Origin: Lutjanus erythropterus
Lineage: Eukaryota > Chordata > Actinopteri > Lutjaniformes > Lutjanidae
Assembly: GCA_020091685.1 (NCBI GenBank)
Contig: CM034603.1
Coordinates: 32,287,696-32,351,695, forward strand
DNA length: 64,000 nucleotides
Reading direction: 5' to 3'
In this document: piece after piece, positions 36,986 through 49,045 of the stretch
Layout: every line of letters begins with the position of its first letter
Numbering within the stretch: the first letter of the stretch is position 1
Position numbers and translations under genes: made by a program
Notes under the pieces: model-generated
What the model was told of the DNA's origin: nothing
Seen by the model: only the letters and a program-made list of their open reading frames with translations
Database searches by the model: none

Positions 36986-38123
36986 AATGAAGATGAATGG
37001 GATGGTTTGGATTGAAGGTGATATTTTATTTAGGATCAGACGTTCTCTGTTTGGTAATGCAACAGCCACTCTCGCAACAACATGACAGCCCCGGGAAATG
37101 GATATTGATTAGAAAAGGTTGATGCTTTTTTCCCCTCCTCATTTTTTTTTCTCCCACACTCCCTCTCTTCTCTCTCTCCCCCTTGCTGTTTTGCACTTTT
37201 TAATACTCTCCCTCCTCCTGTAGCTGTCTCACAATTTCCCTCCTTCCCTCCGTCTCTCTCTGTCTGTTGTCAAGCCGTAATGTGTGATGTGCCATAAAGC
37301 CTGATTGATGGTTAGAGCTGATTTTAGGGCCCCGCAGCTGAAGCTGGGGTGTGAGGACACCTGATCAAATTTCAGTCATGTACGTGCTGTTTTCTGTGCA
37401 TGTATGCGAGTGTGTGGGTGTGCGAGTGAACAAAGGCAGAGAGATTTGCCTGCGTGTACGAGAAGAGAGTTTGGCAGCGACAAAGCCTGAAAATGAAATG
37501 GTCCTCGAGATAATTAATTCAATAAAATGACAGAACTGTATTATTATCAGCTGTGGATAAACCTGTGGCTCATCTAACAGCTAAAATTACAAAAATACCA
37601 GCAATATTCTCTCACACAAAGGAAGCAATTATATCATTTTTGAGCCTATAAGGCATCTGTTATTTACCGTTTTACGTGATATGTACGACCAATTCATGAC
37701 AGCAACTGAAAAGGAAATCAATATGTGTGTGCACATGTTCCTTTCTCTCTCTTTTTGCAGACTGTTCTGTGTGTATATGTGGTCAATATAACTGCCCCCT
37801 GCTGATTGGCTCACACAGTCAACACTCAAGTAGATGTATGTCTGTGAACTGCACTATTACACTGTATTGACCTATATACTCACAGACACGCTTTTTTTAA
37901 TACTTGCATTGATTTACTGACTCCCCTGGAGATTAACCCAATGTTAACCATAGCCATAACCAGTCCATACCTAATCCCAACCTTTTATGTAATTTCAATC
38001 CTGACCTTAAACCTGCAGTAACTGTTTAGCCACTCGGCAGCAGCACAAAATGGGCTGAGGCTCACTCACAAAGTATTATTTTAAATGGATGTGGTGAACT
38101 TGGACACCAGTTGCCTGTTTAAC

Positions 38124-38498
38124 AGGAGTGTCACAATTTTCCACGTGATATGATTCAATTTGACTTTCAATTTTTGGTTCACGATTTGATTTGATAGACT
38201 GAAGTCTTGATCTATAAAGATCAACAGATGGTTTTATGCTCTGATAATTGTCTGTTTCTTACTTTTTGTCTGTTTTTTGGTGTAATAAAGTGATTACAGA
38301 ACAAGTAAGTCATTTGCATTTTCAAATTCTTTAAAATGTCTAAAAGTCTATATGGTATCATGTTTAAGAGGAACAGCCAGTAAGCTACACTGTGTCGTGT
38401 ATTTTCTTCTCGTCACTTCTGGCTTTGCTTTTGATTATTGGAGCTGAAAGCTCACTTTGATCGATCTTCCATTTAATGCTGAAACTGTGACATCCCTA
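38124..38498. mobile_element. MITE with AGGRRTGTCACA termini
   Basis: Left end AGGAGTGTCACAATTTTCC; right end inverted AGGGATGTCACAGTTTCAG. Inside are CACGATTTGATTTGATAG and CTCACTTTGATCGATCTTCC, the latter matching 40180-40215. About 375 bases, non-coding. Confidence 0.7.
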
Positions 38499-38559
38499 CT
38501 GACATCCAGCAGAAACATTAGCAGTCATTTGGAAAAGGTTTCTGGTCACTCTTTTAGCT

Positions 38560-38725
38560 CCGTTTTTGGTCTCCTCCACCTCCTGAGAAAAATATCTGAC
38601 TCCTTATCTGCTAAATACTCCACTTTGGTCATCAGCTAGTGGCTAAATGTGTCTGTCTGCCATACTGTGCTGGGCAGTTAGCATACAGCGGGTTTATCAG
38701 TGCTGTTTTGCTGAAAATAGCTGTC
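38560..38725 (+). mobile_element. Repeat fragment, 'AGCTCCGTTTTTGGTCTCC' family
   Basis: AGCTCCGTTTTTGGTCTCCT, CATCAGCTAGTGGCTAAATG and CTGCTGGGCAGTTAGC-like words match a common teleost repeat as I recall it. It directly follows the 38124-38498 element. Non-coding. Confidence 0.55.
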
Positions 38726-39173
38726 CAACACTGCAGACGCCCCTCATAAGAGCAGTGAGAGTTAATTAAAACAGTAAACCATGAGCTGAAAGATGATAAA
38801 ATATTCCGTAGAGCTGAAGATAACTGAGGAGTTGGGTGATAATTCTAATTTTGTTTTTCTATTTGCTTCATGACTATGACTGACCCCTTATACGTGGCCG
38901 TGTGATCCCGTAACCAGAACATTAAGGTTTCTTTCGTGGGGACCTGCTAAAGGTCTTTAATGTGACTGTGTGAACAAATTACCGTCCCCAGAGGGTGATT
39001 AATACACACACTTACACACTCAAAGACAAGAAAAGAGAAAAAGAGAAAGTGCAAAGAGGTTACATTGTGTTTGTGAACAATAGTGTAATCAACAGTAGGT
39101 GGTGAAATCATTAAAATTCCACACAAGGCACATCCCAGCCACACATACACACATGGACAACACAATTGTCTTT

Positions 39174-39175
<2 letters not shown>

Positions 39176-39262
<87 letters not shown>
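39176..39262. repeat. Long CA microsatellite
   Basis: A perfect CA run of about 43 units. Confidence 0.98.
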
Positions 39263-40054
39263 CTCTCTGGCATTATCTCCAGTGCCCATACACCCTAATT
39301 ACCATTCAGCTCTGATCCCTGATGATAACCTCTCCTGGGCAGACGCAGCCACACAGTGACCAGGATTATACCTTTTGACAAGTCCAATTAATACAGACCT
39401 AACGACAGCGATCGATAGCATTGATTAAACATGGCAGGGAAATTCATAATTGCCTGGAGGTGAAAGGTTAATACACCATTAAACACACCTGCAGCTCACT
39501 CTTTTGTCGTTCTGTCTTTATGTTCACCGCTCAAGGGATAACTGACCCCCAACATGCCACCTGCAATTACTGCATTCTTCCTTTTAATCCTTTTATAGTC
39601 GAGGGTAACAGATGCTGGCACTGTTACAACTGCTGGTTATTGTCACAGAAAACACGCAATATTGACACGCAGGCCGACAACATAACACAAAGATGATAAA
39701 AACAAACGCTATTGATTTTTATATTATTGTTGTAAGCTCATCAGTGTATCCTTCTGAATGGAATCAATAACTTGCTAAGCGTTTATGTTTCTGTCAACTT
39801 TATTTCTTTGTACTTGCACAGCTGTTCTGGTTTGGTATGTCTGTATGAATGGGCCCATTCAACATCTGTTATTTTCTTTTTTAAATAAAGACTTCTGTAC
39901 AATGAAGGACGATGTTGGTGGTGCAGTTATGTAGCACTAAGTAAAGACGTGCTGGTTGCTCATAAACGTAACAGAAATCAACCATTCTCTAATTGAATTA
40001 ACACTTAAATTCACATTAATTGATTTTATTTGCCACTGGGGGGCAGCGCAACAA

Positions 40055-40235
40055 GCTGTAATCACAACAGTGACATATTATCACATTATAAAGGTAAATA
40101 TGTTAGTATTCAGGTGCCAGTCACAGATACATACTGGCAGAATCGCTGATTCTGCCATTAATTTTGATTATTTCAATTCAAAGCTCATTTTGATCAATTT
40201 TCGATTTAATATTGAAATTGTGTTAACTGTAATAA
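40055..40235 (+). mobile_element. Fragment related to 38124-38498
   Basis: TCATTTTGATCAATTTTCGA and TTTAATATTGAAATTGTG parallel the right part of 38124-38498. The ends are lost. Confidence 0.5.
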
Positions 40236-40356
40236 TAAACATTCATCAACTAGGTGTTGATATCCGGCCGCAAACAAGCTTGTTTATCTTCTAACTACTG
40301 TGGCTTTATCAATATATGAATTAAATGTCCTGTTTCTTAGTTACTGCACTGTGCAG

Positions 40357-40553
40357 TTAAAGGACCAGTGTGTAAGATTCAGTGGCATCTAATGATGTAG
40401 CTATAAATGGCTCATTCTAGGGTAACAAAAACACGTTTCTTATTTTCAAGTGATTATACACTAATGAAAACATATGACATGTTATATGATATGTTTCATT
40501 ACAGCCATATTCTGCCAATAAAACACTGTGAATCATACACACTGGACCTTTAA
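40357..40553 (+). mobile_element. TTAA-flanked MITE, family B (best copy)
   Basis: TTAA at 40357-40360 and 40550-40553 flank 189 bases. Left terminus AGGACCAGTGTGTAAGATT, right terminus inverted AGGTCCAGTGTGTATGATT, a 19-base terminal inverted repeat with two mismatches. Contents (GATGTAGCTATAAATGGCTC, CTTATTTTCAAGTGATTATA) match a very common percomorph MITE. No protein. Confidence 0.85.
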
Positions 40554-41194
40554 CAGAATACCTAGAAGAGTACAGAATTAATGCAGTTGTTTCTTTTTCA
40601 GCCTCGTATCTTCTCCTGATAAATTCTTCAACGGCTGATATCTAAATCTTCACTCCAGTTGAACGGCTGCGAGCGCTCTGAGCGAGCTTTCCCCCCACGG
40701 CTCTCTTGTCTTCTGTTCTCTGCTCTGAGCAGCCGCTTCACCGCAGAGATGAACAAGATGGAAGGCAAGGAGCAGACTACTGCAAGGGCATGCCGCCCAG
40801 CAGCCAGGCTTTGATCAACTCTCTGAGTCAAACACACTTAACTCCCTTTAGCAACAAGTGAGGCTCGACCTAGGTGTATCTCCTCTTTCTCTCTGCTTCC
40901 CCTTAGCAGTAAAAGACTGCTGCTGTATTTATGAACAGTGCTTAAAGTAAAATCCTATAAAATAATAATAAATCTTCTTGATCTAACTCTAGTAAGAAAT
41001 CTAATTTGAAAGACAGTGCCTTATAACAGGTTTGCATAAATGAAATGACTTGTTGAGATGTTGATGTATCTGTTATTCTATATATATCTTAGTACTTGCT
41101 ACATAAAGAAACTTTTTTATTTATTCGTCACTTTCTTTAAGCACCTTTGTATATGTAACAAAACCTCAGCCTCACAGTAAGAAGAGTTCTGTCT

Positions 41195-41390
41195 TCCCTT
41201 CCTCCACATGAAGATCAGAGAGCAGGAACTGTTTACTGAGATTGTCGTGGGAGTTTTTTCCTTGTTGTCACTGTCAGTCGAACATCAGTCGTGCCATTTT
41301 CATTTACTGTTATCAGACAGTGGGTGTTGTTATGAAGCTCTTGGAGCCTGTGAGTGTGGTAAAGGGCTACGCAAATAAACTCGACATCCA
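41195..41390 (+). mobile_element. Possible LINE-type 3' tail
   Basis: GGGAGTTTTTTCCTTGTTGT, then GTGGTAAAGGGCTACGCAAA followed by TAAACT, resembles the 3' end of a fish LINE/repeat family that typically reads AAGTTTTTCCTTGCCACTGT...GGGCTATACAAATAAA. No open frame; family uncertain. Confidence 0.4.
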
Positions 41391-42623
41391 AAGTAAGCAC
41401 AACGCGGCGAAAAAAGGTAACCGCATCTGCATTTTCCAAGAATTTAACATATGTACTACACCTCAAGGGTTGTTTACTAACAGAAAACAGCTGAATGAAG
41501 TGAATCTTCCTTCTGTCTGTCCTTCTTTTTTCTTCTTCCACCCCTTCTTCTTCGCCTAATTACTTACATCCTGCAGCTAAGAACTCATGATTTTTAATTC
41601 GTGCCTCCAGTATCGTAGTAAAAAACAAACTGGCTCTCTAGATGCAACATTTTAACCCTGCTTTTTCTCTTACGTCCAAACAAGCTTTTAGCCCAACATG
41701 AACATTAAGGCAACGTCTTATGTACACCACCACATGTTTAAATGTGTTTTTTTTAACTGAATAAAACATTTACAGATCCATGCTCATACAGTGCTTATCC
41801 AGCTAGACAGCATCCAACTGATTACCATGCAGAATGGAAATGGTGTTCTCTACATTGTTCACAGGAAGGCTATCAAAGTAGCACGGAGAGCATCTAAATC
41901 ACATCTCGAGTCTTTACAATGCAACTAATGGAGCTCGTATAGCTACTCTTCTGGTGAAGCCGCGTCTTAAATGCATCTGTAAGACCAGGAAGCAACATTA
42001 GTGTGAACGGCAGCAGTGTTTCTTATTGAATAATGTGCTTGTTGAGGTCACAGTAATGTCAGTGGTACTGTGATGCAAGGTTTCTATCTAATAAGTAAGC
42101 AGTGTTAATGAGAGTTTGTGGATTTAAGATCTAAGCTTCTAGATTTTTATAGATTTATGTTGTGGCAACAGTGGTAGCATGTAGATGCTGCAGCCAGTAG
42201 CTCCTTTAAACTTCCTGCTTTCCTTTCTCGATCTGTTTATTTTTTAAATGATTGCGTAAACATGTATCACCTACGACAGAAAAACACTCGGAATTCTCAG
42301 AATAGGAGGCGTTGCATATTTCAACCGCCTGCCATATCAGCTGAACGCACCGCCGCAGATCACCCCAGGAGGAGCGGAGGACAGCAGGGACAAGAGCCAT
42401 GCTAAATCCTCGTGAACTTAAGCCTGCTCTTGGCTAATGTAGAAAACGAAACAGACGAAATGAGGCAAAATGGGAAACCGGAGACAATTTGTGCCCACAT
42501 TTTACAGAGACCTGCTCCACATCAACAACATCCCAAATCAAGGCATTGCACATGACGGGCAGACCAGTTCTGAGCTGACAGGAACTCACACAAGACTTAT
42601 TTTTTACAAGAAGATGTCATATT

Positions 42624-42661
<38 letters not shown>

Positions 42662-44520
42662 GTTGCTGCTGTTAACACTCAAACTGCTGCAAAATCAAAG
42701 AATGGTATACTGTTTTATTTTAATTTGTTCTATATTTTATCCTGCTCTACCTTGAATTTAATTAACTATCTGTATATATACTGTTTGTGTGGGCATGAAG
42801 GAACAACAACTCCCACTTGCTGTACAACCCTGTGTTGTGTAATGATAATAAATGGCCTGGATACCTTGATTTACAACAGCACAATACAGTCTGTGTATCT
42901 TTAGTATTATTATTATTTGTTATCGCACAGTAGGGAATGTACATTTGCAAATGTGCATTTGTACAGTGTATAACCAGGAGCACAATATGCTCCAACTTAT
43001 AATAGGTGTCATCTATTATGGTAATGTGTACGTTTCTGTCTGCAGACATTTTTGTCAGAGTTTCTTCTGTCTTTGTGTTTTCAATCCAATCTGTGTGTGT
43101 GTGTGTGCGTGTGTGAGTAATCACCAGGGTTCCTTGTCAGAAAAAGGGCAGGCGAGGTCCCGGAGGTGTCAGAGGGGACAGCAGGGAGCAGACAGAGGTG
43201 ACACAGGGAGAGGACTCTGGTGACATTTGCACAGTGGGAACCGACCATCACGGCATAATGACGAGCAAGGTCCGCTTTTACTAATGAGAAAAACAAGGAG
43301 GAGGATGTGAGCAGAGAGATGGGCTGACATCCACATGCTAACAGTCACTGATAACATGCATAAACTTAAAGATACACATTCACATACACACACACACACC
43401 TATCTTTATGCAAATGCACACACTAAGCTGAATTCAGAAGCCCTCTGGTCAAACTAAGCTCTAACGTAGCATTCTCTGTGTATTGACACACACTTGACCA
43501 CAGGCTGCTGAGAGGCAGTGGAGCACAGTCTCAGTTTAGACCAACCATCGGCAGCCTCTCTGCATCTCAATAACACCATGTCCCAGGGCTGTCGAGGGCT
43601 CACAGTGGCAGGTCAGGAATTAATGAAAAATGTGATTGTGTGTGTCTATACATAAATAAATACATAATACAGTCACACAAGTGCACATGAGTATTATTTA
43701 GTATTTAGTTCATTTCAATCCCTCTGCATCATATTCTTTACTGTTTTCTGTCTGTATTGTGTGTTCGTTATTAGCTTGTAACAATTCTTGTGGTCTTATG
43801 TAGTGTTTTTTTTTCATTGCTGTGGCCATTGCTATTCCACAAGTCATTTGGCAGTTAGATAATGCTCTTAGTACAGTGATATCTTTTCCCTAAAGTTTCT
43901 TTTGATAGACGTAAAGAACTAGTTCAAGATTTTTGAAAATATATTTATTCTTTTCTTTCTTGAGAGCAGTGTTTCCCTTGAAACTCTGCTTCCCAATCCA
44001 CATGTCCTGGACGATTTCAATGTCAAATGGGAGAAATTCCAGTCAAATATTATCAGTGTTTGTTGAGTTTAAAGCAACATCATGCCAGCATTGGCATTTT
44101 CTTGCATCCCAAGTTTCAGTGTGCCATTATAAAAATACACAGCTGTACACAAGCATTTATGATACATTACTTGTGAGCAAAAACTAGTAAGCTGACACCT
44201 TTGCTAGGACAGCCAAACATCAATTAAGTCCAACAACACAAGACATAACAAGGCCACTGATATTACAAACAAATCCAACAGGAAGACGGACAGCTCCAAG
44301 TCTGTTTTGCAGCCTTTTATTTCATGAAGCTCTCCCCAACAGCTGAAAGCCAATCCAACATTTACTCTTGTCTAACAGCCTCTTGCTCAGTTATTGTCAC
44401 CTTTTCATTTCTTGACTTCCTCCGTCAACATCGTCTTCTGTCTCTTTGCCTCTGAAAATCTCCTTCTGCCAGCAGAGTCCAAAGCTCCTGTGCTCGTGGT
44501 GTATGCACACTGCTCTAGGC
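41391..44520. other. Gene-free stretch
   Basis: AT-rich sequence with an ATC trinucleotide run, a TG tract near 43092 and a CA tract near 43386. The frames at 42470-42904 (polyHis from the ATC run) and 42945-43223 do not look like proteins. Confidence 0.7.
42624..42661. repeat. ATC trinucleotide run
   Basis: About 12 perfect CAT/ATC units, giving a polyhistidine stretch in one frame. Confidence 0.95.
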
Positions 44521-44524
44521 TGAG

Positions 44525-45121
44525 CTAACTAACTGAAGGTAGTTAGCAGCAGTTAAGCTAGCGGTTTAGCGACAAGTAAAGCTTTCTATTTATCAGGAAT
44601 CTCTGTACATCACCTGACTCAAGGCAGAGCATCAGAAGGAAAACCAAAAAACTTTTTCTCAATAAAAACTGGTTAGTGGTGTGTGACTTAAGTGCAGTAA
44701 AGTGTTTGACCAGTTTGGCTCGCTCTGGATTGATTTTGCTGAAATCCCTGATTAGGACTTTGCAGGCCTTTGGAAAATGCATACCCAGGGCGTTATGACT
44801 GCAGAGATCTAAATATGTCGGCCCGTTTTCCCGCAGAATATTTGCTTTAGTTCGATGAGAAGATTGATACCTCTCTTAAGTGCATGTGAAGACCTTGTAG
44901 GTGCTTAGCTTAGCTAACTAGCTAACTTAACAACTAGCCTTACTCTCTTCAACGTTCAAACATCTGCCAACCAGCACCTTTTTAAAAAAATTTTATACAC
45001 AAACAAAAATGCAAAAATGACAATGTGTGAATTCTTGACAGTAAGTAATCACCGCTACAGCTACATGAGCATAGCTTTAATCTTCTCAGCTAACACTCAA
45101 AATGTTAAGTTATTCCTTTAA
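44525..45121 (+). mobile_element. MITE, AGGAATAGTT type (family D), diverged
   Basis: AGCGACAAGTAAAGCTTTCT (44567), GATGAGAAGATTGATACCTC, GTGCTTAGCTTAGCTAACTA and a right end ACTCAAAATGTTAAGTTATT-CCTTTAA (TTAA 45118-45121) match the order of a very common percomorph MITE. Its left end type is seen at 3500. Fragment of the same at 49520-49630. Confidence 0.6.
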
Positions 45122-45944
45122 AAGTTCCTTGTATTAACTGGTATCTTATTTCTTGCTTTTTCAGTTCAATGTTGCAGCTGTCAGAAAAAAACTGATCAAA
45201 GAAAAAGTCTTACCCAGTATCAAATTCTCAAAACAGCAAATGTGAAAAGTTTCTTAAATTGGAAATAGGCTTAATCCCTATGTGTATTGTTATTGTTAAA
45301 TCAAAATGCAAATAGAGAGTATCTGAACTTGAATTTACATAAATGGAAGTGAAAATACTGCAGACGTTATTTGGTGGTGATTTGGAGGATGGTTACCTCG
45401 TTGGGGGGAAATGGATAAACAAGCAGTTATCTAGCAAAGGTGGTGTAGATGCTGAGGGAGCCAGGGACAGCGGGGATGAAAAGACTGTTTGAAAGACTGT
45501 TTGAGTGGGTTAGAACTGCTGTGAACAGAGACAAACAGAGACACAGACGGAGCCATACAAGAGGAGCCACTGCCTACAGGGCTGTACAGGACACGGGCCG
45601 GAGAGACGAGCTGGGTATTGATCTGTGGAGTTTGAGTTTCTTTGTGAAACAGGATCTGAGGACACCAGCGAGAGCCTTATTTAAAAGTCTCCCTATTCAC
45701 ATCCATATCTATTGATCCACACACACTTTCATCCAGCTTTAAGTAACTCTCTGGTTGCCTTCTTTCTTTTTCTGCATCTCCTCTTCTCATTCTTTATTTT
45801 CTCATCATTCTGCCGCGGTTGTCCAGGCTTAAAGTATCCCTTATTTTCTCTCTCGCACGCTCATATTTCTGACTTTCTCCGTCTCTCTTGGCCTCTCCTC
45901 GGCTTAGGTGAACTTTTAAGAGCATACAATATTTCCTGATCATG

Positions 45945-46110
45945 TTTCCATGCTATTCATCTCAGAGTGATTGAAACTGGCTCTTTTATGGGTGTTTATT
46001 TTTCTAATGCGCTTCCCATAAAGCTCCATCTCTCTATCCTCAGAATCCCTTATCTCTGACAGCAATAAATTGAGCGGATCAAGTCAATGTAGCACAATCA
46101 CATTTAGCGA
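45945..46110. other. Low-repeat block, candidate conserved non-coding element
   Basis: About 165 bases (TCAGAGTGATTGAAACTGGC, GGGTGTTTATTTTTCTAATG, GACAGCAATAAATTGAGCGG) without recognised repeats, ending at a CA microsatellite. No open frame. Confidence 0.25.
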
Positions 46111-46134
46111 TGACAAGCAGTTTTCAACACCAAA

Positions 46135-46160
46135 ACACACACACACACACACACACACAC
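46135..46160. repeat. CA microsatellite
   Basis: About 13 CA units. Confidence 0.95.
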
Positions 46161-47104
46161 GCGCAAATGGCAGTGATAACAACTTTGTTCTGTGGTAGAT
46201 TTGATTGGCTGCGGATGCTGTTGTCAGACTGCAGGAGTAAAATATGGCTGTTGTTATTGTATGCTGTCATAACTGGGCCTGTAAATCTCTCCCTGAGTGG
46301 AAGAGGAGAGGAGGGAGGAGAGAATTGATTCTCTTGTTGTACTTCATCTTTAGCCTCTCGGCTCTTGGTGCGCAGCCAAAGGCCTTGGAAGCTTTCTTCA
46401 TTACGGGTCCATCTACAGGAGGAGACGATGTTAGTGGACTCTCCGTCTGATGTCATTTTAATTACTCTGCGCACATATCTAGCATGCTATAGCTCTCCTG
46501 CCTTTTCTTTTTCATTCCTCACATTATTTCATTTCTTTTTATTTAACAGAGAAATCTATAATATAATTACTGTAATAAATCACAGAATGGTCATGATGTG
46601 CCATCAGAGATTAAAGAAAGTTAAAATACAGGCTTCTCTGTCAAAAGCACCACAGCTGCAGTGTCCTCCTTTGAAATTTCTATTCCGGTCTCTTATTGTT
46701 TGCCTGTTTCATGTTAATTACAGCTCAAGTCTGTTTATGAGTGGTGACAAATCATTTCTAATCTTTTAGAAGGAGTGGGTGTTTATAATGGAGTCTGGGA
46801 GGCAGTCACTGAACGCCATCTCCAGAGTGTGTATTTTTGGAGCAGTGGGCTTTTTTTTCCCAAAAAAAAAAAAAAAAAAATTAAATTGGCAGGCAAATGA
46901 CAGTTATGAACAGCTGATCAACTCACAGCATAGGACTCGTCGTCACTTGTTATCGTCAAAGTGTTCTGCTCTCCTGCAGTGTTCCTGCAGCCTCCTCGAG
47001 TCGTATATTAAAAAGGGGTTCAATCTATTTAATGTACCGTCTAGGGCTTGAGCTCGTTATTTGGACTGCAGTATTCATTTCTGGACGTGCAAATGTTACA
47101 TACT

Positions 47105-47790
47105 GCTCCTTTAAACTTTAATTAACCAGATAAGTCAGTTAAAAAACAATTCTCATTTACAGTGATGACCTAGCCAAGCAGTTACAGGACACAAGTTGGT
47201 ACAAGACATTACAAAATAGATACACTGAAAACAATATCAAACAAATTAAAACACCACAATATATACAGAGTAATAGTGTCAGAGAGGAGGAAATCCAGGA
47301 GCAGGAGACTATTGAGAGACTATCACTTCTAATGAGATATTAGAAGAGGGTAAGAGAATTAAGGTGTGGAGTTTTAGCATCTTTTGCAACTCATTCTAGT
47401 AATTAGGGGCAGCAAACTGGAATAATAAATGACCAAAGGAAGTGCAGACTTATAAAATTACTTGACCATAAATTGCAGTTACTAGTGACAAAGCGACTGA
47501 CAGTATGATAGATGAAGTCCAGTTTATCAAGAACACTTTCTGAGGCAGACCTGTATATTTTGTCACCACAGTTCAAGGCTGGAAAGATTGTCATCTTGAC
47601 CAAGGTGTGCTTTATAGAGTAGGTAATAGATGTTTTGCTGCAGTGCAGGAAACCACTTCTTGTTCTTTGGAGAGCAGCGTGTTGATGTGCGTTTGAAAGG
47701 AGAGTGCAGGTACCCAGGTATGTATAAGAGCTGACGAATTCGACAAGGTCTGACCCATCAAAGATGGAGATATTGAATCAGCAGGGGACT
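47105..47790 (-). mobile_element. Degraded LINE (C-terminal reverse-transcriptase region)
   Basis: On the - strand the pieces read, from 47790 downward, DGSDLVEFVSSYTYLGT, then (after frameshift) SKEQEVVSC, then MTIFPALNCGDKIYRSASES and LDKLDFIYHTVSRFVTSN (47600-47480), and lastly TSFGHLLFQFAAPNYWNEL with a stop for Trp. This is the pattern YLG...LDYGD.IY..A....L.KLD.+YH...RF+T known from the C-terminal part of non-LTR retrotransposon reverse transcriptases. Several stops and frameshifts: a dead copy of about 0.7 kb. The clade is not determined. Confidence 0.75.
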
Positions 47791-48495
47791 TATGCTAAGT
47801 TCTGGTTTCCTTCTTTATATCTTGTTTTTAACCTTCGTCTTTGCATTTTTCCTTCTTTTTTCCCCTCATTTCTATCAATTTCCTCCTTGCCTCCATCCTC
47901 TCCACCCCCCCTCCTTTCTGGTTGACTCCTACCCCGCAGCAGCTCTGAGCAGACCTCCACCGTTAAGCGGGGGTACAACTGATAACGTCAACCATGCTGT
48001 CTGTGACTGACAGCTGAGTAAAATGGCTGTGGCAGCACACAGAGGCATGGAGAATCCGTTTTCAGGCTGCACCAGAGTCGGTCCCCGCGCCCATCTGTCA
48101 GCCCGAAAACAGGAGCGCTGACTATCAGTCACAACTGACCCCAGTCAGCCACGTGAGGGACTAGTTGGGAGGCGAAAGGCTCAAAGCAACAGAAATAAGC
48201 ATGAAGATCAACAGATGGCTCTCTGTCAATCATCTCTTTCTTTTCTTTTTTTTGTTTAAATTTCACCACGCCTCTCTCTTTTCTCCATCTTCATTGATTT
48301 ATCTTAACCTGACAATCACATTATTGTTTAATTTCTTGTTTCTTTCCTTCTAAATCCTTCTTTTTTCAGTTAGAATTCAGTCAGGTGTTCCTCTCCTCTC
48401 CTGGACACTACGACCAGAACTTTTCATGCAAATGTCCAGTCAGTGATCATGGTAAATGTAGTCAACTGAAGCAATACAAATCCTCTGTGCATGCT
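47791..48495. other. Gene-free stretch
   Basis: T- and C-rich sequence, then a mixed block at 47990-48150 (CTGTGACTGACAGCTGAG, CCAGAGTCGGTCCCCGCGCC), then more T-rich sequence. No exon recognised. Confidence 0.6.
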
Positions 48496-49045
48496 AGGGT
48501 TGTAAGAAAATATCAATACACTTGAGTATCGCAATATTATGCTTTGTGATACTGTATCAATTCTAAAAAAAAATCACTGTATTGTGATATTGTGATTGTT
48601 GCAGTGGTTCATTTTGTGTTGTGTTTAAACCCCAGACTGCTCGATAGCAGTGTTGGTATCTATCTTCACTCTTCTGATTGCATTAAAAAATTTACTTTTT
48701 GAAACTCAGATTTTATGTGTATGATATGCTCTTTATACTAGGGGTGGGCAATGTGGCCCTAAACTAATATAAAAATAAAAATACTGAAAAATAGAACCGA
48801 CAATAGCTGTTGAGCTTATATTGCCTTTATCACGATATGATTTTTTTTAATCATGTAAAAAATGATAACAATATATCATAGACAATATGATATATCAGAC
48901 ACCCGTATTTTATACTAGTTTTCCTAAAATTAGATTAAAAAAAACAGCAATGCATCACTTTGCTTACAGTATTGCTACATATTGAATCCTAACTCCTATA
49001 TCATGATACGTATTGTATCACCAAACTCTTGCCCATACACAGTCC
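48496..49045. mobile_element. MITE interrupted by a second MITE
   Basis: The left part AGGGTTGTAAGAAAATATCA, TGAGTATCGCAATATTATG and the right part GATACGTATTGTATCACCAA, CTCTTGCCCATACACAGTCC are the two ends of one common percomorph repeat (the right one matches 29205-29310 inverted). Between them lies a different element (48740-48907). Non-coding. Confidence 0.7.
48740..48907. mobile_element. Nested MITE (AGGGGTGGGCAAT type)
   Basis: Starts AGGGGTGGGCAATGTGGCCC, contains ATCACGATATGA and AATATATCATAG words, and ends CAATATGATATATCAGACAC. The terminal inverted similarity is weak (GGGGTGGGCAATGT against GGGTGTCTGATATA). It sits inside 48496-49045. Confidence 0.6.

Larger units (their letters stand above)
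45122..47095. other. Gene-free stretch with a low-repeat block
   Basis: Contains pyrimidine-rich DNA (45740-45920), a low-repeat block at 45945-46110, a CA microsatellite (46135-46160) and an A19 run (46862-46880). No exon recognised. Confidence 0.7.

Noticed and set aside
36792..36986. 64-codon frame with Cys-rich look
   Set aside because: Too short, no homology recognised; the block is more plausibly non-coding conserved DNA.
42470..42904. 144-codon plus-strand frame with a polyhistidine stretch
   Set aside because: The histidines come from an ATC trinucleotide run and the remainder has no protein-like features.
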